NCBI RefSeq assembly: GCF_030010235.1
Contig: NZ_JASCRS010000003.1
Span: forward strand, 62,001-126,000
Direction of reading: 5' to 3'
Length of the DNA: 64,000 nucleotides
DNA from: Leucobacter sp. UT-8R-CII-1-4
GTDB taxonomy: Bacteria; Actinomycetota; Actinomycetes; Actinomycetales; Microbacteriaceae
Shown: piece by piece, positions 17,411 through 27,327 of the stretch
How the letters are laid out: the number at the start of each line of letters is the position of its first letter
Position numbering within the stretch: position 1 is the stretch's first letter
Notes under the pieces: generated by a model
The model's input: the letters and a program-made list of their open reading frames with translations, nothing else
Database searches by the model: none
What the model was told of the DNA's origin: nothing
Program-made: the position numbers and the translations under genes

Positions 17411-18226
17411 ATGGGTATTCTCGACAGCGTCGAGCGCGGTTTAGAGCGCGCAGTCAATGGTGCCTTCGCCCGCACATTCCGCTCGGGAGTTCAGCCCGTC
17501 GAAATCGCTGCCGGGATTAAGCGGGAGCTTGATATTGGCTCTGTTGTGGTCGACCGAGATCGTGTGCTTGCACCGAATCGTTTCGTCGTGCGGCTTTCCT
17601 CGGCAGACGCCGATCGACTCACTCGTCTTGGCGGAACGCTTGAACGCGAACTCATTGGCGTGGTGAATAAACACGCGAAACGTCAGGGCTATCAGCTTCT
17701 CGGCCTACCCGATGTCGAGTTGCGTCGCGATGATTCCCTCACCACGGGTGTACTTCAGATCGATGCCAGCCAGGTTGAAGGCGCGGTATCGTGGATCCCG
17801 ATGATTGACGTCGAAGGCGTGCAGCACGCGTTGCGCAATGGCACCACGATTGTTGGCCGCGGTAGTGATGCAGACATTCGGGTCACCGATTCGGCGGCAT
17901 CTCGGCAACATTTGCAGCTTATTTGGGATGGCAAGGCCGGCATCGCTCGCGACCTTGGCTCAACAAACGGCACCAAAATCAACGGTCAGCGATTCCGTGA
18001 AGCTGCTCTCAGCCCAGACACCGTAATTACTATCGGCAAAACCGCGCTCCGCTTCCAGCTCGTTCCGAGCCGGGGCGCAAACAGCCAGCCGCGCAGCGCG
18101 GCCCCTCAGCAACAGACTCGTGTGCAGCAGCACCAACCTTCACCTCAGCAGCCGCGAACATCTGTCGCGCAACCCGATCCGGCAGCGCAGCCCGGGATTG
18201 AACAAGATTTCTGGAGGGGCTTGTGA
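17411..18226 (+). CDS. fhaA: FhaA: DUF3662 and FHA domain protein
   Basis: A 271-residue phosphothreonine-binding adaptor. Residues 1-115 form the DUF3662 domain (MGILDSVERGLERAVNGAFA). A Gln/Pro-rich stretch lies at the end, and the FHA domain covers about 135-220 (TIVGRGSDADIRVTDSAASRQH, then LGSTNGTKING). The ATG has a strong GAAGGAGG ribosome site. It is the first gene of the fhaA-fhaB-pstP-rodA-pbpA-pknA-pknB cluster. In mycobacteria FhaA binds phosphorylated MviN and tunes peptidoglycan synthesis. The 236 bp upstream hold no other gene; TAGCAT at about 17382 is a possible -10. Confidence 0.92.
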   Translation: MGILDSVERGLERAVNGAFARTFRSGVQPVEIAAGIKRELDIGSVVVDRDRVLAPNRFVVRLSSADADRLTRLGGTLERELIGVVNKHAKRQGYQLLGLPDVELRRDDSLTTGVLQIDASQVEGAVSWIPMIDVEGVQHALRNGTTIVGRGSDADIRVTDSAASRQHLQLIWDGKAGIARDLGSTNGTKINGQRFREAALSPDTVITIGKTALRFQLVPSRGANSQPRSAAPQQQTRVQQHQPSPQQPRTSVAQPDPAAQPGIEQDFWRGL

Positions 18227-18786
18227 GTGAACTCACCCTGATGATCCTGCGCATCGGCTTTTTGCTTCTGCTCTGGCTGTTCATCTTTTCGATCGTGTAC
18301 GCGCTTCGAAGTGATCTTTTCGGTGCACCAGTGCGCAAACTGCCAAGCAATGATCAGGCTTCGGCCCGTCAGGGCACTCCTCCGGTACCGGCAACTCCGG
18401 TTGTCGCGGCCGCAGCGGCTCAGGGGGCGGCACCCCCGGTGGCACCACCAATCACACCAAGTGGTGGTGCACTTCCTTCAGCCGGTGGATCGGCACAGCC
18501 CCGTGTGCTTGTCATCACGTCGGGCAGCGCCGCTGGCACCTCGCTGCCGCTTGATGACAGCGTCATCACAATTGGCCGCAGCAATGACTCGACTCTTGCC
18601 ATTGTCGACGAGTACACCTCGACCTACCACGCGAAACTCGCTCGGAGTGGCGATCGCTGGTTGCTGACCGACCTTGATTCAACAAACGGCACAAAACTCA
18701 ACGGCAGCCGTGTCACCGGCACCGTGTTGGTCCCCACGTACACGCCGGTCACCATTGGCACGACCACGTTTGAACTGAGGCCATAA
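18223..18786 (+). CDS. fhaB: FhaB (FipA): membrane-anchored FHA protein
   Basis: A 187-residue protein with one N-terminal membrane helix (about 5-27), a Pro/Ala-rich linker and a C-terminal FHA domain (TIGRSNDSTLAIVDEYTSTYH, split here by conserved positions 108-128, then LDSTNGTKLNG). In mycobacteria the homologue joins the cell-division machinery and is a PknA/PknB substrate. The GTG start overlaps the fhaA stop by 4 bp, so the two are translationally coupled. Confidence 0.9.
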   Translation: MSELTLMILRIGFLLLLWLFIFSIVYALRSDLFGAPVRKLPSNDQASARQGTPPVPATPVVAAAAAQGAAPPVAPPITPSGGALPSAGGSAQPRVLVITSGSAAGTSLPLDDSVITIGRSNDSTLAIVDEYTSTYHAKLARSGDRWLLTDLDSTNGTKLNGSRVTGTVLVPTYTPVTIGTTTFELRP

Positions 18787-18788
18787 GC

Positions 18789-20099
18789 GTGACGGTTGGC
18801 TTTACAAGCGCCATCGGCAGCCATGTCGGTATGGTGCGTTCGAACAATCAAGATTCGGGCTATGCCGGAAATCGATTGTTTCTTGTCGCAGACGGCATGG
18901 GCGGTCACGCGGGCGGTGATGTTGCTTCGGCACTCACCACTCGGGCCATTGCAAAGCTTGACGAGTTTCCTCAGCAACGTGCAACAAATGACACTGCTGA
19001 GCTTGGCGAAGATCCGCTCGCCCCACACAGTTCGATCTCAACGGATCCTGCCGAGGTTGCCCAGCGCCTAGCCGACTCTTTGCTGCAGGCAAACCGTATG
19101 CTGCGTGCAACGGTCGGCGATCGCCCTGAACTTTCGGGCATGGGCACCACGTTCTGTGGTTTCATGACCGTTGGTGATCAGCTCGCACTTGCGCATATTG
19201 GTGACTCACGCCTGTATCTCTTGCGCGACGGCAAGATGAATCAGATTACGAAGGATCACACCTTCGTGCAGCGCCTCGTCGACAGTGGTCGGATCACCGA
19301 AGAAGAAGCGAAGACACACCCTCGCCGCTCAGTGCTGATGCGTGTGCTTGGCGACGTCGATAGTTCGCCGGATATCGATACCGAGGTGCTCGACACTCGT
19401 CCGGGAGATCTTTGGCTGCTGTGTTCTGATGGCCTCTGCGGTTACGTCGAAGAAGAAGATATCGAGAAGATCTTGCTTCGCCGGCCTTCCTTGCAGGGTG
19501 CCGTCGACAACCTGATCGATAAGGCCCTCTCATTTGGCGCGCCCGACAACGTTACGGTTGTGCTTGTCGAATCGCAGCCTGGTCCTGCATCAAATACTGA
19601 AGCCGGTACTGCTCGTTTTGTCGGCTCGGCCGAAACCGAAACTGCTGAAGAGCCAGACAGCACAAACCGGATCAAGATCATGGGCCGTCGCCGTTCGCGT
19701 CGCGCTCAGCCGGTTGCCGAGTCGCACTTCGAACCGCGTGTCGACGAGTACTTGAACGAGCTGATTGCAGAAACTAAGCGGCGCAATCGTAGGCGTCGTT
19801 TGCTGTGGATGTTTGGTCTGCTTGGCATTATCACGCTCATTCTTGGCGGCATTGCGCTCGCCTATGAGTGGACTCAGACCCGCTACTTCGTTGGCACTGA
19901 CGGCACGACAGTCATCATCTACCAGGGTGTGCAGCAGGAGCTCGGTTCGCTCTCGCTGAACTCTGTAGCCGAAGAGACCGGCATTCCGTTGAGTTCCCTC
20001 GACGGAATGGAACGTCGCCAGATTGAGCGCACTCTCAGCGCCTCGTCGCTCGATGAGGCCCGTGAGATTGTTGCGCGTTTGGGGGTGGATGACTCTTGA
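18789..20099 (+). CDS. pstP: PstP: PP2C-family Ser/Thr phosphatase
   Basis: A 436-residue phosphatase that reverses PknA/PknB phosphorylation. The cytoplasmic PP2C domain covers about 1-260: metal Asp in RSNNQDSGY, VADGMGGHAGG, HIGDSRLYLLRDG and LCSDGLCGYV. A linker and one membrane helix (about 337-359) lead to a short extracellular tail. The GTG start is 2 bp after the fhaB stop. Opposed to the two kinases encoded downstream in the same operon. Confidence 0.93.
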   Translation: MTVGFTSAIGSHVGMVRSNNQDSGYAGNRLFLVADGMGGHAGGDVASALTTRAIAKLDEFPQQRATNDTAELGEDPLAPHSSISTDPAEVAQRLADSLLQANRMLRATVGDRPELSGMGTTFCGFMTVGDQLALAHIGDSRLYLLRDGKMNQITKDHTFVQRLVDSGRITEEEAKTHPRRSVLMRVLGDVDSSPDIDTEVLDTRPGDLWLLCSDGLCGYVEEEDIEKILLRRPSLQGAVDNLIDKALSFGAPDNVTVVLVESQPGPASNTEAGTARFVGSAETETAEEPDSTNRIKIMGRRRSRRAQPVAESHFEPRVDEYLNELIAETKRRNRRRRLLWMFGLLGIITLILGGIALAYEWTQTRYFVGTDGTTVIIYQGVQQELGSLSLNSVAEETGIPLSSLDGMERRQIERTLSASSLDEAREIVARLGVDDS

Positions 20100-21481
20100 G
20101 TGAATCCAGACCTAGCAATCCACGTACTAGCGAAACAGTTCTGCAGCGGATCACAGCAATCCGAGCTCCTCGCATTCTGCGTGGCCTCGAGCTTGCGCTT
20201 GTGCTTTTCTCGCTGGCTATTGGCGCTGCCGCGATTGTGATCGTTGAGCTCACCGTCAATGAGAAGCTGACTCACAATCTGCTCGTTCCCGGCATCTTTT
20301 TTGCGGTCGCCGTGCTGATTATGCATGTGGTGATTCGAGTTACCGCGGCCGATGCTGATCCGCTGATTCTGCCGATTGTGGTGTTGTTGAACACTGTCGG
20401 TATTGCCCAGATTTACCGCATTGACCTGTCGAAGGGCGACCTTGGCTGGGAGGCCTACTCGGTACGCCAGTTGGTTTGGTCGATCATTGCGATCTTGGTT
20501 GCCGCTGCCGTTCTTGCGCTGCTGCGCAATCACCTCACGCTCTACCGTTACACCTTTGTGTCAGGCCTTGGTGCGTTGGTTTTGCTACTGCTGCCGATGC
20601 TGCCGATTATTGGTCAGGAGATCAACGGCGCTCGAGTGTGGATCCACGTTGGTGGGTTCTCGTTCCAGCCTGGCGAAGTTGCGAAGGTGTTGCTTGCGAT
20701 CTTCTTCGCCGGCTATCTGGTCCGCAACGCAGATGCGTTGTCGATGGTGGGCAAGAAAGTTCTTGGCATTCGGTTCCCACGCGGTCGAGATCTTGGTCCG
20801 CTGATCGTGTTCTGGCTGATCGCCATGGCTGTGCTGGTGTTCCAGCGTGACCTTGGTACTTCGCTGCTGTACTTCGGCCTGTTCCTCTCGATGCTGTATC
20901 TCGCGACCGGTCGAGTTGGCTGGGTAGTGCTGGGTGTCGGATTGTTCCTCGCCGGTGGCATCATCGCCAGCCAGACACTCGAATACGTCGGTAATCGTTT
21001 TGCGAATTGGCTTGACCCGTTCGCCGATCCACTCGGTGCGAGCTATCAGCTGGTGCAGGGCCTCTTCGGTATGGCTAATGGCGGCATGACCGGTACCGGC
21101 CTTGGCCAGGGTTTCCCCGGCGATACCCCTGAGTCTCGTAGCGACTACATTTTTGCGAGCCTCGGCGAAGAAATCGGTTTGGTCGGCCTCTTTGTCGTTC
21201 TTGCTGCCTACCTGCTGCTCATTGGTCGCGCGCTGCGCATCGGTTTCGCAGGTCAAGATGACTTCGGCAAGCTCCTTGCTTCGGGCCTCGGCTTCGCAAT
21301 CGCTTTGCAGGTGTTTATTGTTGCTGGTGGCGTGACCCGCGTGATTCCACTGACCGGTCTCACCATGCCGTTCCTGGCGGCCGGTGGCTCCTCACTGGTG
21401 TCTAACTGGATCATCATTGCCTTGCTGCTGCGCATGTCGAATTCGGTGCGCAATCGACCTAAGTTGGTGATCCGCGCATGA
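20096..21481 (+). CDS. rodA: RodA: SEDS-family peptidoglycan glycosyltransferase
   Basis: A 461-residue SEDS protein with about 12 membrane segments that polymerises lipid II during cell elongation or division. Conserved SEDS stretches include INGARVWIHVGGFSFQPGE, QRDLGTSLLYFG, and the C-terminal LTGLTMPFLAAGGSSL. The start is a TTG whose TTGA overlaps the pstP stop, the tightest available start. It is paired with the transpeptidase PbpA, which follows with another 4-bp overlap. FtsW is the alternative name, but the rodA-pbpA context favours RodA. Confidence 0.92.
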   Translation: MSESRPSNPRTSETVLQRITAIRAPRILRGLELALVLFSLAIGAAAIVIVELTVNEKLTHNLLVPGIFFAVAVLIMHVVIRVTAADADPLILPIVVLLNTVGIAQIYRIDLSKGDLGWEAYSVRQLVWSIIAILVAAAVLALLRNHLTLYRYTFVSGLGALVLLLLPMLPIIGQEINGARVWIHVGGFSFQPGEVAKVLLAIFFAGYLVRNADALSMVGKKVLGIRFPRGRDLGPLIVFWLIAMAVLVFQRDLGTSLLYFGLFLSMLYLATGRVGWVVLGVGLFLAGGIIASQTLEYVGNRFANWLDPFADPLGASYQLVQGLFGMANGGMTGTGLGQGFPGDTPESRSDYIFASLGEEIGLVGLFVVLAAYLLLIGRALRIGFAGQDDFGKLLASGLGFAIALQVFIVAGGVTRVIPLTGLTMPFLAAGGSSLVSNWIIIALLLRMSNSVRNRPKLVIRA

Positions 21482-22959
21482 ACAAGCAGCTGAAATACCT
21501 GAGCCGCACTGTTTTCGGCATGTTTATTGTGCTGTTTTTCTCGGTCACGATGATTCAGTTCGTCAATGCAGATGATCTGCGCGACAACGAGTTGAATCAG
21601 CGCAGCATCAAGAACAGCTACAAGGTTGAGCGCGGCTCAATTCTGGTTGATGGCAACCCGATCGCATTCTCGACGCCGACCGAGGACGAGTACCGCTTCA
21701 CCCGTCAGTACGCTGACGGCGAGTTGTACGCGCCAATTACGGGCTACTTCTCGCGCCGCCAGGGCATGACGGGACTTGAGGGCGCGATGAATCAGGACCT
21801 TTCTGGTCTTGCTGGTTCTCAGTTCTTTACCCGCCTGATGCGCACAATGACTGGCGAGGAGCCTCAGGGTAGCTCGATTGAAACCACGCTCAACGCAGAG
21901 GTGCAGGCTGCTACGGCAGAGGCAATGAGCGAGTTCAAGGGCGCAGCAATCGCTTACGAGCCTGACACCGGCCGCATTCTTTCGATGGTGTCTACCCCAA
22001 GCTACGACCCGAGTCTGCTTTCGGTAAACGATGATTCTGAGGTCATTGCGAACTACTCGCAGTTGGTCGAGGATCCGAACGATCCACTGTTCAACCGCAC
22101 TATCGGCGGCGATCTGTATCACCCGGGCTCAACCTACAAGCTGCTCGTTGCTGCTGCTGCAATCGAAAACGGCACAGCCACACCGTCGAGCACTTTTGCT
22201 AACCCTTCTGCGCTGCAGTTGCCTGGCACCTCGCACGAGATCAAGAACAACTGGAGTGGTACTTGCGGCTCCGGGCCACAGACGACACTGATGCAAGCCA
22301 TCACCATGTCGTGCAACATTCCTATTGCCGAACTGGCGATGAGCATGGATAACAAGGCGGTGCCTGAAATGGCTCGTGCCTTTGGCTTCGAGCAGGATCT
22401 CTCGATCCCGCTTTCGGTCACCCCAAGTGTTGCGCCGAACCCGAGCGATAGTGCTCAGGTTGCGATTTCGTCAATCGGACAGCTTGATGTTCGCGCGACT
22501 CCACTGCAGATGGCTATGGTTTCTGCGGGTATCGCGAACGACGGTGTTGTCATGGAGCCTTCGCTCGTGAAACGCGTGATCACTCCAGATCTGCGCACCG
22601 AACGCGAGTACAAGCCTGTCGAGTTCTCCAATCCCATCTCTGAGAGCACCGCTAAGGCGATGCAGAGCATGATGGAGAACGGCGTGAATGCCTCAGACGG
22701 CGCTTCATCTGGTGCACGCATCGAGGGTGCCCGTGTAGGCGGTAAAACCGGTACAGCCGAGAACGGCCTGGACGAAGATGGCGATCCGTTGCCGTACACG
22801 CTCTGGTTCACCGGCTACGGCTTTAAGGATGACAAACAAGTGGCTATCGCGGTCGTCATTGAAGACGGTGGCGGCGAAGCATATGGATATTCGGGAACTT
22901 CTTCTGACCTTCCCGTACGAGTCGGAAAACAGATAATGGAAGCGGTGTTGAACCAATGA
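21478..22959 (+). CDS. pbpA: PbpA: class B penicillin-binding protein
   Basis: A 493-residue D,D-transpeptidase with one N-terminal membrane anchor (about 10-30). The transpeptidase motifs are SxxK in HPGSTYKLL, SxN in SCNIPIAEL and KTG in [10 protein letters not shown]. It cross-links peptidoglycan made by RodA. ATGA overlaps the rodA stop. Its substrate role and location between rodA and pknA match the actinobacterial PbpA cluster. Confidence 0.93.
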   Translation: MNKQLKYLSRTVFGMFIVLFFSVTMIQFVNADDLRDNELNQRSIKNSYKVERGSILVDGNPIAFSTPTEDEYRFTRQYADGELYAPITGYFSRRQGMTGLEGAMNQDLSGLAGSQFFTRLMRTMTGEEPQGSSIETTLNAEVQAATAEAMSEFKGAAIAYEPDTGRILSMVSTPSYDPSLLSVNDDSEVIANYSQLVEDPNDPLFNRTIGGDLYHPGSTYKLLVAAAAIENGTATPSSTFANPSALQLPGTSHEIKNNWSGTCGSGPQTTLMQAITMSCNIPIAELAMSMDNKAVPEMARAFGFEQDLSIPLSVTPSVAPNPSDSAQVAISSIGQLDVRATPLQMAMVSAGIANDGVVMEPSLVKRVITPDLRTEREYKPVEFSNPISESTAKAMQSMMENGVNASDGASSGARIEGARVGGKTGTAENGLDEDGDPLPYTLWFTGYGFKDDKQVAIAVVIEDGGGEAYGYSGTSSDLPVRVGKQIMEAVLNQ

Positions 22960-24686
22960 GACCTACTGCAGGAATCACTTTCGGCGGGCGCTACGAACTC
23001 AGCTCACGTATCGCGGTCGGCGGTATGGGCGAGGTGTGGAAGGCCAGCGACGCCATCATCGGCCGAACGGTCGCCATCAAGATCCTCAAAGACGAGTACA
23101 TGGGCGACCCCGGGTTCCTTGAGCGCTTCCGCGCCGAGGCTCGTCACGCTGCTCTCGTGAACCACGAAGGCATCGCGAATGTCTTTGACTACGGTGAGGA
23201 ACAGGGCTCCGCATACATTGTGATGGAGCTCGTGCCTGGCGAACCGCTGTCGGCAATCATCGAGCGCGAGGGACGCCTTCCGGCCGATCGCGTGCTCGGC
23301 ATCGTGGCTCAGACCGCGACTGCGCTGCAGGCTGCGCACGATGCTGGCCTGGTGCACCGCGATATCAAGCCCGGCAACCTGCTTATTACGCCAGAGGGCC
23401 GCGTCAAGATCACCGATTTTGGTATTGCTCGCATTGCCGATCAGGTGCCGCTCACTGCTACTGGGCAGGTTATGGGCACCGTTCAGTATTTGGCTCCTGA
23501 GCAGGCAAGTGGTCATACGGCCACTGCTTCGACCGATATTTACTCGCTTGGCATCGTTGCGTACGAGTGCCTGGCAGGTAAGCGCCCATTCACGGGTGAG
23601 TCGCAGGTCGCTATTGCGATGGCTCAGATCAATGACACGCCGCCGGCACTGCCACAGGATATTCCGACTCCTGTGCAGCGTCTCGTGCTCGCTTGTTTGG
23701 CTAAAGATCCAGCGGATCGCCCACAGACTGCGGCAAAGCTCGCTCAGGCAGCAACCGCTCTGCATCGCGGCAATCTGCAGCTCGCAGCAAGCTACGTGCC
23801 GCAGATTGCCGACACACCTGACGCAACTCAGGTGATGCCAGCGACCACCCAGTTGCTGAATGAAGCTGCAACTACCGCGCTGCCGCAGACTCAGATGATG
23901 CCTGAGAACCAGCTCGGTGTCGACGAGGAAGAGGCTGAGCCACTCGACGAGCTCGCAAAGAAGAAGCGCAGCCCGTGGACTTGGCCGCTGGTCACTCTTG
24001 CCGCTCTGCTTCTTCTGATCGGTGGCGGTACTGCTGTCGCTCTGCTCAACCAGGGTGGTGGCGAAGAGAAGCCGACTGAGACCACTACGACTCCGCCGAA
24101 GCCTCCTGAGAAGAAGGATTACGCCGAGATCGTCGCGAGCAACTTCGTTGGTAAGAATGCTGATGAGGTTGTTGGCATGCTTACCGAGATGGGCTTCACC
24201 GAGGTCGTCAAGGCAGAGGGCAACCCCACTGCTGACGATCAGGTCGGTCTGGTTTCTGACGTGAGCCCAACTGGCAAAAAGGTCAAGTTCAGCCAGAGGA
24301 TCACTGTCACCTACAACGTGGCCTACGGTGATGCTGCTGCACCCGGTGCACCAAATGCACCAAGTACGGTGAACTCGGGCGCTGATTTCACTGCAGCTCT
24401 CTCGTCGGGTGGCGTTTGCCCAACCGGCCTGAGCTTCAGCGAGTTCAGCGTCACCGTTCAGGGCAATGGATCACTAGCAAGCTTGAATGGCTCAACGGCT
24501 AACCTGAAGGCTGACACGCTTGCCCCAGGTGCTGCAGATGGAACCATCACGGTCACCTACACCGCAACGTGCACCGGAAACGGGGTCACCCGCACCTCAC
24601 CAGCTTCTGCCGCGACAACGATCACAGTAAAGGCACCACCAGCTGAGCCAGACCCGGATCCGAATCCTGGCCAAGGTGGCAACTAA
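22956..24686 (+). CDS. pknA: PknA-type Ser/Thr kinase with extracellular PASTA and C-terminal domain
   Basis: A 576-residue receptor kinase. The kinase domain covers about 12-275: GGMGEVW glycine loop, VAIKIL lysine, HRDIKPGN catalytic loop, DFGIA and the activation segment to APEQ. A membrane helix lies at about 343-365. Unlike mycobacterial PknA, which has no PASTA repeat, this one carries a PASTA-like repeat (about 393-455) and a further beta-rich region (about 470-560) with two Cys, then a Pro/Asp tail. ATGA overlaps the pbpA stop. It likely controls cell shape and division through phosphorylation of neighbours. Confidence 0.9.
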   Translation: MRPTAGITFGGRYELSSRIAVGGMGEVWKASDAIIGRTVAIKILKDEYMGDPGFLERFRAEARHAALVNHEGIANVFDYGEEQGSAYIVMELVPGEPLSAIIEREGRLPADRVLGIVAQTATALQAAHDAGLVHRDIKPGNLLITPEGRVKITDFGIARIADQVPLTATGQVMGTVQYLAPEQASGHTATASTDIYSLGIVAYECLAGKRPFTGESQVAIAMAQINDTPPALPQDIPTPVQRLVLACLAKDPADRPQTAAKLAQAATALHRGNLQLAASYVPQIADTPDATQVMPATTQLLNEAATTALPQTQMMPENQLGVDEEEAEPLDELAKKKRSPWTWPLVTLAALLLLIGGGTAVALLNQGGGEEKPTETTTTPPKPPEKKDYAEIVASNFVGKNADEVVGMLTEMGFTEVVKAEGNPTADDQVGLVSDVSPTGKKVKFSQRITVTYNVAYGDAAAPGAPNAPSTVNSGADFTAALSSGGVCPTGLSFSEFSVTVQGNGSLASLNGSTANLKADTLAPGAADGTITVTYTATCTGNGVTRTSPASAATTITVKAPPAEPDPDPNPGQGGN

Positions 24687-24737
24687 TCACGTCGTATCCA
24701 CATAAACTGGATACACCCCATTCAACAGGAGTATGAG

Positions 24738-26432
24738 ATGTCGCAGACTGCCACCCAAGGCCCTCAGCGCATGCTTGCAGGTCGTTACTCGATCGACGAG
24801 CTGCTGGGTCAAGGTGGCATGTCCACGGTCTATCGCGGCACCGATGTGAAACTTGGTCGCCAGGTTGCGATCAAGATCATGCGTGCCAACCTGGCCGACG
24901 ACGAGCAGTTCCGTTCGCGGTTCCGCCAGGAGGCTCAGTCGGCTTCACGTCTCGCTCACCCGAGTGTGGTGCGTGTGCTTGATGCCGGCGACGACCTTAT
25001 TCAGTCTGCGGCTGGCCCGCAGCGGCTTCCATTCATCGTGATGGAGTACGTCGACGGTCAGAATCTGCGTGAAATCACTTCAGAACGTCAGTTGACTCCG
25101 GCTGAGGCCTGCCGCGTTGTTGATTCTGTGCTGACTGCTCTCGAGTACTCGCACCGTGCAGGCATTGTGCACCGCGACATCAAGCCTGCCAACATCATGA
25201 TCACCAAGTCTGGTCAGGTCAAGGTGATGGACTTTGGTATCGCTCGCGCGGTGTCTGAGACCTCTTCGACCGTGCAGCAGACCACGGCGATCCTGGGCAC
25301 AGCCGCATACTTCTCTCCAGAGCAGGCAAAGGGCGAGACGGTTGATACCCGCACCGACCTGTATTCAACCGGTGTACTGCTTTACGAATTGCTCGCTGGT
25401 ACCGTTCCGTTCCGTGGTGACACTGCAGTGGCGGTGGCCTATCAGCATGTGAGCGAGCGCCCACAGGCGCCGAGCACGCATAACGATGAGCTCTCAGAGG
25501 CTCTTGATCGTGTGGTTATGCACTCGCTCGCGAAGGATCGAAACCGCCGCTTCCAGACTGCGTCTGAGTTTCGCGACGCGCTTCGCCTCGCTGCTACCGG
25601 CGTGGTGCCGAAGCTCAGCAGTGACGATGACCAGGCTTCGGTGTTGTTTAGCACCAGCACTGACGTGTCTGAGTCTGACCTTGCGCTGCGCCGCCTTTCA
25701 GAGACCGGTGGGTCGAATCGCTCGCAGAGCCGCCCGCCGGTGATGTGGGTGTGGGCTTCGATCTTGACGATCACCGCGGTTATCGCCGCTGTCGCTTTCT
25801 GGGTTGTCACTATGGTGCCAAGCAACTTTGTGCCGGAGAGCAGCCGAGTTATCCCGAAGCTTGCTGGGGTTGAACGCACCGAGGCGATTGAAGATCTCCT
25901 CGATCTTGATCTGAAACCTCTTGTACAAGAGATCGCTGATGACGATACGCCTATTGGTGCCGTGGTGAAGACAGATCCTGTGGCCGGCGAGCGTGTTGCC
26001 CCGGACACGGAGGTCACCGTGTTTATTTCGACTGGGCCAGCGAATCCGAAGGTGCCGAGCCTCAGCGGGCAATCGCTTGATGAGTACACCAAAGCGGTTG
26101 AGGCGCTTGGCCTCACCGTTGGTACCGTTTCAAAGGCTGACGATCCGAGCGCTCCGACAGATCGGGTGCTGAGTGTTCTTCCTGAACCTGGTTCTGCGTT
26201 GAAGCCTGGCGATGCGATTGATGTGACTGTTTCGACGGGTCTCGTGAACGTTCCGGATGTAAATGGGCAGGCGTTAGAAGTGGCAAGAAGCCTGCTGAAC
26301 GGCCTTGTCAGCGTAAAGCCGATGCCTCGCGACAACTGTGCCCAAGCGGCTGGTTACCCGGTAATCGAGCAGTCACTGGTTGGCCAGCAGCCCCAGAACT
26401 CAGAGGTAGTTATTTCTTACTGCACCGGCTAA
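24738..26432 (+). CDS. pknB: PknB: PASTA-domain Ser/Thr kinase
   Basis: A 564-residue receptor kinase. The kinase domain covers about 16-280 (GQGGMSTVYRG, VAIKIM, HRDIKPANIM, DFGIARA). A membrane helix lies at about 336-358. Three extracellular PASTA repeats follow, starting near VIPKLAG, KVPSLSG and VNVPDVNG. PASTA repeats bind muropeptides or lipid II in this family. The last repeat contains a Cys pair (DNCAQ and SYCTG at the very end), possibly a disulfide. An AGGAG ribosome site precedes the ATG. It is the last gene of the cluster, closed by a strong terminator. Confidence 0.93.
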   Translation: MSQTATQGPQRMLAGRYSIDELLGQGGMSTVYRGTDVKLGRQVAIKIMRANLADDEQFRSRFRQEAQSASRLAHPSVVRVLDAGDDLIQSAAGPQRLPFIVMEYVDGQNLREITSERQLTPAEACRVVDSVLTALEYSHRAGIVHRDIKPANIMITKSGQVKVMDFGIARAVSETSSTVQQTTAILGTAAYFSPEQAKGETVDTRTDLYSTGVLLYELLAGTVPFRGDTAVAVAYQHVSERPQAPSTHNDELSEALDRVVMHSLAKDRNRRFQTASEFRDALRLAATGVVPKLSSDDDQASVLFSTSTDVSESDLALRRLSETGGSNRSQSRPPVMWVWASILTITAVIAAVAFWVVTMVPSNFVPESSRVIPKLAGVERTEAIEDLLDLDLKPLVQEIADDDTPIGAVVKTDPVAGERVAPDTEVTVFISTGPANPKVPSLSGQSLDEYTKAVEALGLTVGTVSKADDPSAPTDRVLSVLPEPGSALKPGDAIDVTVSTGLVNVPDVNGQALEVARSLLNGLVSVKPMPRDNCAQAAGYPVIEQSLVGQQPQNSEVVISYCTG

Positions 26433-26450
26433 TGCCGATTGATCTTTTGT

Positions 26451-26495
26451 AAAAGGTAGAGGCGCAGCTCGTATGAGCTGCGCCTCTACCTTTTT
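26451..26495. terminator. bidirectional terminator between pknB and trpG
   Basis: A perfect 16-bp stem (26455-26470 with 26475-26490), loop GTAT, flanked by AAAA on the left and TTTTT on the right. It can stop both convergent genes. Confidence 0.92.
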
Positions 26496-26520
26496 GCGTT
26501 GGATCGATCCAGCGTAAAAC

Positions 26521-27159
26521 CTACTTCACGCTGAGCAGGGGTGAGAGTGATGCGGCGATCTCAGCCGCTTCGTGTGCGCCACAGGCCACCAGCCAGTTAC
26601 CGAGCTGTCGGTAACCGCCCTCGGTGAGCACCGACTCGGGGTGGTACTGCACTCCGTAGATCGGAAGTTCAGTGTGGCGCAACGCCATTACGATTCCGCT
26701 CGAGGTTTCTGCCGTAATGGTCAATTCAGCGGGCACAGTGTCACGCACGACAGCGAGCGAGTGGTACCTCGTTGCATTGAACTCTGATTCGACCCCGGTG
26801 AAGAATGAATCGTTGTTGTGCTGAACGATCGAGACTTTACCGTGCATCAATTCGTCAGCGTGAGTCACCGTGGCACCCATCGCTTCAGCAATCGCTTGAT
26901 GGCCGAGGCAGACGCCCAGCAGGGGCACACCGCTTCGCAACGCTAGATGCACCATTGGAATGGATAGCCCAGCATCGCTTGGGGTGCCCGGTCCAGGTGA
27001 GATCAGCACACCGTCGTATTCGCGCACCATCTGCTCAAGTTCGCCGATGGTGATTTCATCGTTGCGAATCACTTTGGTTTCGGCGCCGAGCTGCTGCAGG
27101 TAACCGTTCAGGGTATAAACGAAGCTGTCGTAGTTATCAATGACGAGTACTCGAGTCAT
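26521..27159 (-). CDS. trpG: glutamine amidotransferase, anthranilate/aminodeoxychorismate synthase component II
   Basis: A 212-residue class I glutamine amidotransferase that supplies ammonia for anthranilate or para-aminobenzoate synthesis. VLVIDNYDSFVYTL starts it; the catalytic Cys is in LLGVCLGHQAI, and the His-Glu pair is in YHPESVLTEGG. The synthase large subunit is not in the window, so trpG and pabA cannot be told apart. The same gene follows pknB in mycobacteria, where it is called trpG. It follows a 54-residue membrane ORF with one base between the two. Confidence 0.9.
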   Translation of the reverse strand: MTRVLVIDNYDSFVYTLNGYLQQLGAETKVIRNDEITIGELEQMVREYDGVLISPGPGTPSDAGLSIPMVHLALRSGVPLLGVCLGHQAIAEAMGATVTHADELMHGKVSIVQHNNDSFFTGVESEFNATRYHSLAVVRDTVPAELTITAETSSGIVMALRHTELPIYGVQYHPESVLTEGGYRQLGNWLVACGAHEAAEIAASLSPLLSVK

Positions 27160-27160
27160 G

Positions 27161-27325
27161 TCAGCTCCCTACCGTCGCGAGGTCTTGTTCGGTGTCAAAA
27201 AACTGTGCTGCCCACGGGTATCCGTAGAACACCAGTGCGTACACAATGCCGGCAAGCACCGCGAGCATGAATACGATCCGCAGCCAGGCTGGGCCGGGGA
27301 GGAATCGCCAGATCAGCGAGAACAT
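27161..27325 (-). CDS. 54-residue single-span membrane protein
   Basis: A short gene between the sortase and trpG, 2 bp after the sortase stop and one base before the trpG ATG. It begins MFSLIWRFLPGPAWLR, has one membrane helix (about 16-40) and a short acidic tail. Its position in a tight minus-strand operon and its hydrophobic pattern make it convincing despite its length. I recall similar small proteins beside class E sortases in related actinobacteria, but the function is unknown. Confidence 0.65.
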   Translation of the reverse strand: MFSLIWRFLPGPAWLRIVFMLAVLAGIVYALVFYGYPWAAQFFDTEQDLATVGS

Positions 27326-27327
27326 GT

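Noticed and set aside
25442..26335. A 297-residue minus-strand frame opposite pknB
   Set aside because: Thr/Ser/Arg-rich shadow; pknB has complete kinase and PASTA motifs in the other strand.
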